DNA of 6,099 nucleotides, taken from Candidatus Omnitrophota bacterium (GTDB lineage: Bacteria > Omnitrophota > 4484-213). The stretch's first letter is position 1. Each line of letters opens with the position of its first letter. A program made the translations under genes and the position numbers. The stretch lies in contig DAOWKH010000003.1 in NCBI GenBank assembly GCA_030639955.1, positions 1 through 6,099 of the forward strand, given 5' to 3'. A model generated the notes under the pieces. That model did not search any database. It saw nothing but the letters and a program-made list of their open reading frames with translations, and was not told the origin of the DNA. Positions 1-5,304 of the stretch are shown piece after piece.

Positions 1-1
1 G

Positions 2-541
2 AGGGTAATCGAAGGAGAGACAAATATTACAAAGGGCAATCTTTCTATAGAAAGGGTTTTATTAAAGCCCGATAACTGCCAGCCTACTTCTGAAGCTATC
101 CAGGCAATAGAGGACGCCGAACTTATCATTTTAGGCCCCGGGAGTTTATATACCAGTGTAATTCCCAATCTTCTAATCAAGAAAATTCAAGAAGCAATAA
201 AAAGAAGTAGAGCAATCAAGGTCTATGTATGCAATGTAATGACCCAATCTGGAGAGACCGATGGGTATACTGCTTTTGAGCATTTAGAGGCACTGGTAAA
301 ACATACCTATCCTCAAATTGTTAATTATTGTGTTATAAATAATGCCTCCGTACCTGACGAGCTACTGGCTAAATATAAACAAGAAAATGCTCGCCCCGTT
401 GTTTTAGATATTGAAAGAATCCAAAACAGAGGTTATGCAGTAGTGCAAGAAGAGATAATCGATACCTCTGATTATGTGCGTCATAACTCAGAAAAATTAG
501 CAGCTCTTTTAATCAATCTCTTGCAAAGAAATTTAATTTAA
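2..541 (+). CDS. yvcK: YvcK/CofD-like family protein (gluconeogenesis factor), C-terminal part
   Basis: The frame is open from the left edge to a TAA at 539-541, giving 179 residues; the true start lies outside the window. The fragment carries the family hallmarks: GPGSLYTSVIPNLL at fragment residues 45-58, and a YVCNVMTQSGETDGYT stretch around residues 74-89 that matches the usual NxMTQPGET(D/x)GYT signature. Family proteins are roughly 310-330 residues, so a little over half is present. YvcK proteins share the CofD/2-phospho-L-lactate transferase fold. In Bacillus, Listeria and mycobacteria they bind UDP-sugars and are needed for growth on gluconeogenic carbon and for cell-wall homeostasis; they act in the cytosol. 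In Bacillus yvcK lies in a cluster with whiA and crh, an HPr-like gene, so an HPr gene directly downstream here fits that theme. The family call is firm; a regulatory link with HPr is inference. Confidence 0.93.
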   Translation, partial: RVIEGETNITKGNLSIERVLLKPDNCQPTSEAIQAIEDAELIILGPGSLYTSVIPNLLIKKIQEAIKRSRAIKVYVCNVMTQSGETDGYTAFEHLEALVKHTYPQIVNYCVINNASVPDELLAKYKQENARPVVLDIERIQNRGYAVVQEEIIDTSDYVRHNSEKLAALLINLLQRNLI

Positions 542-568
542 AAGATTTCTGATTTATCAGAAATCTTT
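541..568 (+). terminator. Stem-loop at the yvcK stop codon (weak terminator candidate)
   Basis: AAAGATTTCTGAT (541-553) and ATCAGAAATCTTT (556-568) are perfect 13-base complements around TT, in effect a 12-bp stem with a TTTA loop. The stem begins on the last base of the yvcK stop codon. It is AT-rich and is followed by GATTACAC rather than a run of T, so rho-independent termination is uncertain. It could instead protect the mRNA 3' end or be the outer part of the adjacent repeat module. The fold is certain from sequence; the function is not. Confidence 0.4.
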
Positions 569-668
569 GATTACACAGATTAAATTCAGATTACACAGAT
601 AAAGCCTCGTCATTAAATCGGTGTAATCTTTCTTAATCGCTGTAATCAGGTATAAGAATTATACCAAA
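567..668. repeat. GATTACAC-type interspersed repeat, copy A
   Basis: This 102-bp stretch has two forward units of GATTACACAGAT (569-580 and again near 589-600), followed by inverted units ATCGGTGTAATC and ATCGCTGTAATC, so the whole can fold back on itself. It ends with AATCGCTGTAATCAGG, a short inverted repeat GGTATAA (649-655)/TTATACC (659-665), and ATTATACCAAA, whose last A is the first base of the ptsH ATG. The same order of elements recurs at 2714-2860. It fills almost the whole yvcK-ptsH gap. Repeats with this GATTACACAGATT core occur widely in genomes of uncultivated bacteria; mobility or function is not established. Confidence 0.8.
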
Positions 669-940
669 TGTCTTCTATTATAAAAAAGAAGGTAATAATA
701 AAAAATAGATTAGGCCTGCATGCTCGGCCTGCCGCCCTTTTTGTGCAATTAGCTAATAAATTTGAAAGCGATATTAGTATCCGAAAGGAAGAGCAGGGAG
801 TAAACGGAAAATCGATTATGGGTGTAATGATGCTGGCTGCGGGAAAAGGGGACGAGGTGGAGATAGAGGCAAACGGGAAAGACGCCCGCAAAGCAGTGGA
901 AGAATTAGAAAAATTATTGATGAGTAATTTGGAGGGCTGA
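668..940 (+). CDS. ptsH: Phosphocarrier protein HPr
   Basis: HPr is the small cytosolic phosphocarrier that takes phosphate from enzyme I on a histidine. The 90-residue product has the normal length. GLHARPAA at residues 16-23 holds the phosphorylatable His18 (equivalent to His15) and the usual Arg. GKSIMGVMMLAA from residue 47 holds Ser49, equivalent to the Ser46 that HPr kinase/phosphorylase modifies in Gram-positives and several other phyla, so this HPr could serve as a regulator. The ATG at 668 is the only start giving the full N-terminal strand, but no Shine-Dalgarno sequence is at normal distance: the nearest AGG (648-650) is 17 bases upstream, and the start codon abuts the repeat module. 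The gene shares one base with ptsI (TGATG). No EII gene is seen nearby, so sugar uptake through this HPr cannot be claimed from the window. Confidence 0.97.
   Translation: MSSIIKKKVIIKNRLGLHARPAALFVQLANKFESDISIRKEEQGVNGKSIMGVMMLAAGKGDEVEIEANGKDARKAVEELEKLLMSNLEG
931..935 (+). promoter_or_regulatory. Ribosome binding site of ptsI
   Basis: GGAGG lies inside the last codons of ptsH, four bases before the ATG at 940. It fixes the ptsI start and indicates translational coupling with ptsH through the TGATG junction. Confidence 0.75.
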
Positions 941-2676
941 TGACTTTAAAAGGAATTGCGGTCTCGCCAGGAATAGTAATCGGCAAGGTATTCTTGCTGA
1001 ATATCGAGAGCTTTATTATTCCTAAGATAGCAATAAAAGAGGAAGAGGTTGCTAATGAGATTGAGCGTTTTAAACAGGTATTGAAGCAAACCAACGAGGA
1101 GATTATCAGCATTCAAAAAAAATTAAATAGAGAACTCGGCTCTAAACATAGCGATATTTTTAATGCCCATTTATTAATTTTAGATGACCCGGTATTGACC
1201 GAGCAGATGACCGACAAGATAAAGAAGAGAAAACTCACTGCGGAATATCTTTTTCAGCAGGTTATGCGAAATTATGAAAAGGCGTTTTCTGAGATTGATG
1301 ACGCCTATTTTAAAGAAAGAATAAGCGATATTCAGGATGTGGGAAAGAGGATAATCAGAAATCTTTTGGGAAGAAAAAAAGCGAATTTGGCAAATCTCAA
1401 GGAAGAAGTCATTGTTGTTTCTTATGACCTCTCTCCTTCGGATACTGCCCTGATGGGTAAAGAGAAGGTTATCGGTTTTGCTACTGATATCGGTGGAAAG
1501 ACGAGTCATACGGCAATTATGGCTCGAGCCCTTGAGATTCCTGCTGTTGTAGGATTAGAAAAAATTACCGTCAAGGCAAAAAATGATGACCTTTTAATTA
1601 TTGACGGAGACAAAGGGATTGTGATTATAAATCCTCGGCGTCAAGTAATTGAAAAATATTATAAAAAGAGAGAGGAGGATTTAAAATTCAATCGAGAATT
1701 AAAGAAGCTCCGCACTTTGCCTGCCCAGACCAAAGACGGCTACCCGATAGAAATAACTGCAAATATAGAGTTGCCTGAAGAGATTGACTCTGCTTTAAAA
1801 GAGGGGGCTGAGGGAATTGGACTCTATCGCACAGAATATTTCTTTCTCAACCGCTCTGTCCTGCCTACTGAAGAAGAACAATATCAAGCATATAAGTTTG
1901 TCGCTCAAAAGATGAATCCGCATCCGGTGGTCATCAGGACAGTAGACCTGGGTGGTGATAAATTTTTATCTCATTTAAATATCCCATCAGAGATGAATCC
2001 CTTCATGGGTTGGCGAGCAATAAGATTTTGTTTAGCCAGGCCGGATATTTTTAAGATTCAGCTAAAAGCAATTTTGCGGGCAAGCAGATACGGCAAATTA
2101 AAAATTATGTATCCGATGATTTCCAGCGCGGAGGAATTTAAACAGGCAAATAGGGTTTTAGCAGAGGTAAAGAAAGAACTGAAAGAGCAAAATATTCCAT
2201 TTGACAAAGAAGTAGAAATAGGAGCGATGATTGAAATTCCTTCGGCGGCCCTAACCGCTGATATTCTGGCAAAAGAGGCAGATTTCTTTAGCATCGGAAC
2301 TAATGACCTTATCCAGTATTCCTTAGCAGTGGATAGAGTAAATGAAAAGATTGCTTATTTATATGAACCCAATCATCCGGCGATATTAAGATTAATTAAA
2401 ATTATCATTGAAGCCGCTCACAAAGAAGAAATTTGGGTGGGAATGTGCGGAGAGATGTGTAGCGAACCAGTTTTTATTCCTCTATTGTTAGGACTGGGTT
2501 TAACGAAGTTTAGCGTTAGCCCCTTGATGCTGTCAAGAGTAAAAAAGGTAATTCGTTCACTCTCTTTAAAAGAGGCAAAGGTAGCGGCTAAAGAGATATT
2601 GAATTTAGAGACAATAAAAGAGATAAAGCATTTTTCCAGAATTAGATTTAAAGAGGCAATGCTAAATTTCTGTTAG
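940..2676 (+). CDS. ptsI: Phosphoenolpyruvate-protein phosphotransferase (enzyme I)
   Basis: Enzyme I transfers phosphate from phosphoenolpyruvate to its own histidine and then to HPr, in the cytosol as a dimer. At 578 residues it has the usual full length. Order: N-terminal HPr-binding domain (about 4-130, beginning LKGIAVSPGIVIGKV), phosphohistidine swivel domain with GGKTSHTAIMAR and active His190, then the PEP-binding TIM barrel. Visible barrel residues include Arg297 (LYRTEY), Arg333 (IRTVDLGGD), NPFMGWRAIR (353-362), Glu432 (MIEIPSA), Asn455-Asp456 (GTNDLIQY) and catalytic Cys503 (GMCGEM). No key residue is missing. The gene overlaps ptsH by one base and has GGAGG four bases upstream. 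It is the general enzyme I, not the nitrogen-PTS form, since no N-terminal GAF domain is present. Without EII genes nearby, the pair may act mainly in regulation; that part is inference. Confidence 0.98.
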   Translation: MTLKGIAVSPGIVIGKVFLLNIESFIIPKIAIKEEEVANEIERFKQVLKQTNEEIISIQKKLNRELGSKHSDIFNAHLLILDDPVLTEQMTDKIKKRKLTAEYLFQQVMRNYEKAFSEIDDAYFKERISDIQDVGKRIIRNLLGRKKANLANLKEEVIVVSYDLSPSDTALMGKEKVIGFATDIGGKTSHTAIMARALEIPAVVGLEKITVKAKNDDLLIIDGDKGIVIINPRRQVIEKYYKKREEDLKFNRELKKLRTLPAQTKDGYPIEITANIELPEEIDSALKEGAEGIGLYRTEYFFLNRSVLPTEEEQYQAYKFVAQKMNPHPVVIRTVDLGGDKFLSHLNIPSEMNPFMGWRAIRFCLARPDIFKIQLKAILRASRYGKLKIMYPMISSAEEFKQANRVLAEVKKELKEQNIPFDKEVEIGAMIEIPSAALTADILAKEADFFSIGTNDLIQYSLAVDRVNEKIAYLYEPNHPAILRLIKIIIEAAHKEEIWVGMCGEMCSEPVFIPLLLGLGLTKFSVSPLMLSRVKKVIRSLSLKEAKVAAKEILNLETIKEIKHFSRIRFKEAMLNFC

Positions 2677-2692
2677 GATACTATTTTATAGC

Positions 2693-2711
2693 ATTGGATT
2701 TTCAATCCAAT
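2693..2711 (+). terminator. Stem-loop downstream of ptsI (weak terminator candidate)
   Basis: ATTGGATT (2693-2700) and AATCCAAT (2704-2711) are perfect 8-base complements around TTC, 16 bases after the ptsI stop. No T run follows, so termination is only possible, not clear. It sits at the same relative place as the stem-loop after yvcK, just ahead of a GATTACAC repeat module. Confidence 0.35.
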
Positions 2712-2713
2712 AC

Positions 2714-2860
2714 TTGATTACACTGATTAAAACCACCTGCCTGCCGTCAGGCAGGGATTGCACTGATTAAAATTCGCGTGGAAAAATCTGTGTAATTTAT
2801 TCCTAATCTGTGTAATCTTTTTAAAATCGCTGTAATCAGGGATAATGAAATTATACCAAA
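2714..2860. repeat. GATTACAC-type interspersed repeat, copy B
   Basis: This 147-bp stretch is homologous to 567-668. Both begin TTGATTACAC(A/T)GATTAAA and both end with GTGTAATCTTT, then AATCGCTGTAATCAGG, an ATAA-containing inverted repeat and ATTATACCAAA. Copy B has extra units (GATTGCACTGATTAAA, AATCTGTGTAATTTATT, AATCTGTGTAATC) and a GC-rich palindrome where copy A has a short TTCA spacer. The terminal inverted repeat here is GGGATAAT (2839-2846)/ATTATACC (2850-2857) with one mismatch. The isomerase start codon (2845-2847) lies inside it, so the first five residues of that protein (MKLYQ) are repeat-encoded. Confidence 0.8.
2736..2755. repeat. GC-rich short palindrome nested in repeat copy B
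   Basis: CCTGCCTG (2736-2743) and CAGGCAGG (2748-2755) form a perfect 8-bp stem with a CCGT loop. It is strongly GC-rich within an AT-rich gap and sits exactly where copy A of the surrounding repeat has only TTCA, which looks like a small palindromic element inserted into a larger one. The half-site CCTGCC/GGCAGG appears again in the palindrome upstream of metK. Confidence 0.75.
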
Positions 2861-3909
2861 ATCTGGATAAATCAAATATGTGGGAGAAACTTCTTGCTTT
2901 CCCGCAACAGATTAAAGAGGCGGTAGAGATAGGTTCCACGCTTCACGCCGCACGCTTCACGCCGCACGCCAGAAAGAAAGATACAGGGTTCAAGTCCCAA
3001 AACCTTTATAAGAATATCGTATTTAGCGGGATGGGAGGTTCGGCAATCGCCGCCGATTTACTCAAGGATTATTTAAACAACGAAATAAAAATCCCTATTT
3101 TTGTAAACAGAGATTATTTTCTCCCTAATTTTGTGAGTAGCGAGAGCCTGCTTTTTATAAACAGTTATTCAGGGAATACTGAAGAAACGCTCGCTGTCTA
3201 TGAACAGGCAAAGAGAAAAAAGGCACATTTAATTGTTATTAGTTCAGGAGGCGAACTTATTAAAAAAGCAGAACGGGACAAGATTTCTTTTATAACTATT
3301 CCCTCTGGGATACCCCCTCGCACTGCTTTGGCTTATTCTTTTTTTATTCCCCTGATTCTTCTTTTTCAATCTGGACTGATTTCTGAAAAAAAAGAGGATA
3401 TCAAAGAGACAATTCTTATTTTAGAAAAGCTCAAAAAGGAAATTACGGGAGAGAAAGAGAACGAGGCAAAAAAGGTCTCGTTTTCTTTTTTGAACAAATT
3501 TCCTGTTATTTATACCTCTAATTCTTTTGCTGCCGTGGCAATTCGCCTAAAACAGCAGTTGGCTGAGAATAGCAAGACTTTATCATCAGCCAATTTTCTG
3601 CCGGAGATGAACCACAATGAGATAGTGGGTTGGCAGTTTCCCTATTTGCTCAAGGACTTTAGCGTACTTTTTTTGCGCGATAAGGAAGAAAATGCTCGTA
3701 TTGAAAAGAGGTTTCGGATCTCTCAGGAGATCATAAAGGAAAAAACAGAGATTTTAGAAATCTGGTCAAAAGGCGAATCTCTGTTAGCGCGCACCTTTTC
3801 TTTAATTTATATCGGCGATTTTATTTCCTACTACCTTGCTTTATTGAATAAGGTTGACCCCACGCCGGTGGAGAAGATAGATTATTTAAAGAAACAATTG
3901 AGGATGTAA
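2845..3909 (+). CDS. Bifunctional phosphoglucose/phosphomannose isomerase (SIS domain)
   Basis: This family interconverts glucose-6-phosphate or mannose-6-phosphate with fructose-6-phosphate in the cytosol, feeding glycolysis or gluconeogenesis and sugar-nucleotide synthesis. The 354-residue product is near the family's usual size (about 300-350). An N-terminal segment LDKSNMWEKLLAFPQQIKEA (8-27) precedes the SIS domain: FSGMGGSAIAADLL (60-73), NSYSGNTEET (106-115) and SGIPPRTALAY (154-164, Arg159). LPEMNHNEIVGW (252-263) carries the family's Glu/His motif, and DPTPVEKIDYLKKQL closes the protein. ATG 2845 gives the best N-terminus (conserved LDKSNM follows), but that codon lies inside an interspersed repeat and its AGGG is only three bases away; Met12 at 2878 is the alternative. 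Residues 31-42 are encoded by a 7-bp tandem repeat in the variable stretch before the SIS domain. The frame is intact throughout. Confidence 0.92.
   Translation: MKLYQNLDKSNMWEKLLAFPQQIKEAVEIGSTLHAARFTPHARKKDTGFKSQNLYKNIVFSGMGGSAIAADLLKDYLNNEIKIPIFVNRDYFLPNFVSSESLLFINSYSGNTEETLAVYEQAKRKKAHLIVISSGGELIKKAERDKISFITIPSGIPPRTALAYSFFIPLILLFQSGLISEKKEDIKETILILEKLKKEITGEKENEAKKVSFSFLNKFPVIYTSNSFAAVAIRLKQQLAENSKTLSSANFLPEMNHNEIVGWQFPYLLKDFSVLFLRDKEENARIEKRFRISQEIIKEKTEILEIWSKGESLLARTFSLIYIGDFISYYLALLNKVDPTPVEKIDYLKKQLRM
2937..2970. repeat. Degenerate heptanucleotide tandem repeat inside the isomerase gene
   Basis: The 34 bases read CACGCTT, CACGCCG, CACGCTT, CACGCCG, CACGCC: nearly five 7-base units, or two and a half 14-base units. 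It encodes about residues 31-42 (STLHAARFTPHAR) between the N-terminal helix and the SIS domain, where family members vary in length. Its G+C content is well above that of the surrounding gene. Only five 7-mers fit, so it is short, but the regular alternation is plain. Confidence 0.85.
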
Positions 3910-3923
3910 ATCGTAGGTAGAAT

Positions 3924-4122
3924 TAGAAGTTTTGCATTTCTCGCTCTCGTGGTTTTTTCTTAACGCTAAAATCTGCGTTTCGGCAGGCAAAAATCAAACT
4001 CGCCCGCCTCTGTCCCGAAACGGTTCGGGACATCAGCGGTCTCAGACATGATTTTTGTACTTCCTGCCTCAACTTGATTTTATCTAAAAAAACCAATGTT
4101 TGCTCAAAACGCAAAACTTCTA
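3924..4122. repeat. Nested imperfect palindrome filling the gap before metK (MITE-like or structured leader)
   Basis: Seven pairs of complementary segments are nested around one centre: 3924-3935 with 4111-4122 (TAGAAGTTTTGC, 12 bp), 3950-3958 with 4087-4095 (TGGTTTTTT), 3967-3973 with 4076-4082 (TAAAATC), 3982-3987 with 4063-4068 (GGCAGG), 3988-3996 with 4049-4057 (CAAAAATCA), 4004-4007 with 4036-4039 (CCGC) and 4011-4019 with 4024-4032 (TGTCCCGAA, loop ACGG). That is 56 base pairs in correct order over 199 bases, far more than chance. The outer 10-bp repeats GAAGTTTTGC/GCAAAACTTC are each flanked by TA, as expected for a Tc1/mariner- or IS630-type miniature element, but TA also extends the palindrome, so this is only suggestive. 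No transposase is present. The same structure could form in RNA as a metK leader. Confidence 0.85.
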
Positions 4123-4157
4123 TCATAAAATCTTTCGTAAAAATAGGAGGCAGAAGT
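4059..4157 (+). promoter_or_regulatory. Possible Shine-Dalgarno-sequestering alternative pairing in the metK leader
   Basis: ACTTCCTGCCTC (4059-4070) is complementary to GAGGCAGAAGT (4147-4157) over 11 base pairs with one bulged C. The latter spans most of the metK ribosome binding site and runs to two bases before the ATG. CCTGCC within the first segment is also used in the nested palindrome (with 3982-3987), so the two folds exclude each other: palindrome formed leaves the site free, palindrome opened allows it to be masked. The complementarity is seen directly. That it works as a switch, and what it senses, is inference. It does not resemble SAM-I, SAM-II, the S-MK box or the SAH riboswitch as I know them. 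Confidence 0.4.
4145..4150 (+). promoter_or_regulatory. Ribosome binding site of metK
   Basis: AGGAGG is a full-consensus site eight bases before the ATG at 4159. It is the strongest ribosome binding site in the window and fixes the metK start. Confidence 0.85.
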
Positions 4158-4158
4158 T

Positions 4159-5304
4159 ATGCTAAAACACAAATATCTTTTTACTTCGGAATCCATAACC
4201 GAGGGGCATCCGGATAAGATTGCCGACCAGATCTCCGATGCTGTTTTAGACGAGATTTTAAAAAATGACCCTCAAGGTAAGGTTGCCTGCGAGACCCTGG
4301 TTACTACCGGTTTAGCTTTTGTAGCCGGAGAGATTAGCACAAGTTGTTATATAAATATCCCTAAAGTAGTGCGTAACACAATCAAGGAAGTTGGCTATAC
4401 CAATGCTGTTTATGGATTTGACTACCTGACCTGCGGAGTAATCACTGCTATTCAGGAACAATCGCCGGATATTGCTCTGGGTGTAGATAAGGGAGGGGCT
4501 GGCGACCAAGGGATGGTATTCGGTTACGCTACTGATGAGACCCCTGAGTTTATGCCCCTACCCATAATTTTAGCCCACAAATTAGTCCGTCGGTTAGCCA
4601 AGATTAGAAAGGAAAATCTTGTTGATTATCTCAGACCGGATGGAAAATCTCAGGTAACTATAGAATACAATAATGGAACCCCTCAGCGGGTGGATACAAT
4701 AGTGATAAGCGCTCAACATAAACCCGGGATGAAGCTCTCTCGGCTAAAAGAGGACATAAAGGAATTAGTAATCAATAAGGTTATTCCAGAGAAATTTTTG
4801 GATAAGAATAAGCCACCCAAGGTTCTTATCAATCCTACGGGTAGATTTGAGATTGGCGGACCGCAAGGTGATACCGGGCTTACTGGCAGGAAGATTATTG
4901 TGGATACTTATGGAGGAGTGGGGAGCCACGGGGGTGGATGTTTCAGCGGAAAAGACCCGACAAAGGTCGATCGTTCTGGTTCTTATATGGCGCGTTATAT
5001 CGCCAAGAACATTGTTGCTGCCGGTTTGGCAAAGAAATGTGAAATCCAGATTGCCTATGCTATTGGGGTAAAAGAACCGGTATCTTTAACCGTAAATACT
5101 TATAAAACCGGCAGGATTCACGAATTAGAGATAAATAAATTAATCCGAGAAAATTTTGATTTAACCCCCTACGGAATTATTAAGACATTGGATTTAAGAA
5201 AACCGATTTATAAAAAGACCGCCTGCTATGGACATTTTGGGAGAAAAGAATTTAGCTGGGAAAAAACGGATAAGGCGGAGATGCTAAAAAAGGGAGTAAA
5301 ATGA
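4159..5304 (+). CDS. metK: S-adenosylmethionine synthetase
   Basis: MetK makes S-adenosylmethionine from ATP and methionine, releasing phosphate and pyrophosphate; it is cytosolic and normally a tetramer. At 381 residues it matches the bacterial family length. Visible motifs: FTSESITEGHPDK (8-20, with His17 and Asp19 at the active site), GGAGDQGMVFGYATDET (112-128, the GAGDQG signature), and GGGCFSGKDPTKVDRS (258-273, the phosphate-binding loop). The loop has Cys261 where most bacterial enzymes have Ala (GGGAFSGKDP), a mild change not expected to abolish activity. The start has an ideal AGGAGG. The gene overlaps ahcY by ATGA, so the two are translationally coupled. The preceding 249-bp gap holds a nested palindrome and possible anti-Shine-Dalgarno segment, so metK is probably first in its own transcript. 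TATCAT at 4121-4126 resembles a -10 box but has only a weak -35 partner. Confidence 0.98.
   Translation: MLKHKYLFTSESITEGHPDKIADQISDAVLDEILKNDPQGKVACETLVTTGLAFVAGEISTSCYINIPKVVRNTIKEVGYTNAVYGFDYLTCGVITAIQEQSPDIALGVDKGGAGDQGMVFGYATDETPEFMPLPIILAHKLVRRLAKIRKENLVDYLRPDGKSQVTIEYNNGTPQRVDTIVISAQHKPGMKLSRLKEDIKELVINKVIPEKFLDKNKPPKVLINPTGRFEIGGPQGDTGLTGRKIIVDTYGGVGSHGGGCFSGKDPTKVDRSGSYMARYIAKNIVAAGLAKKCEIQIAYAIGVKEPVSLTVNTYKTGRIHELEINKLIRENFDLTPYGIIKTLDLRKPIYKKTACYGHFGRKEFSWEKTDKAEMLKKGVK
5291..5296 (+). promoter_or_regulatory. Ribosome binding site of ahcY
   Basis: AGGGAG lies in the last codons of metK, four bases before the ATG at 5301, supporting that start and coupled translation across the ATGA overlap. 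Confidence 0.7.

Noticed and set aside
567..640. CRISPR array, from the repeated GATTACACAGAT units
   Set aside because: The units are few, come in both orientations and have irregular short spacers; no cas gene is present.
816..1112. Minus-strand open frames opposite ptsH and ptsI (also 646-891, 1180-1509, 2058-2294)
   Set aside because: They lie opposite strongly conserved genes, have low-complexity Ser/Ile/Leu-rich products and no start signals; they are shadows of the real genes.
3923..4126. A 67-codon minus-strand open frame filling the gap before metK
   Set aside because: It coincides with the nested palindrome, so its sequence is dictated by the repeat arms. It has no convincing ribosome binding site and no domain I recognise.
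4099..4126. metK promoter with TTTGCT (4099-4104) and TATCAT (4121-4126)
   Set aside because: The -10 candidate is good but the -35 is poor and both overlap the palindrome arm; too weak to list as a feature.
3910..4158. A known SAM riboswitch upstream of metK
   Set aside because: I looked for the SAM-I kink-turn and core pattern, SAM-II, the S-MK box and the SAH element and saw none. Only the generic alternative-pairing layout remains.
4847..5071. A 74-codon plus-strand frame inside metK
   Set aside because: It is in another frame of the conserved metK core and has no recognisable product.
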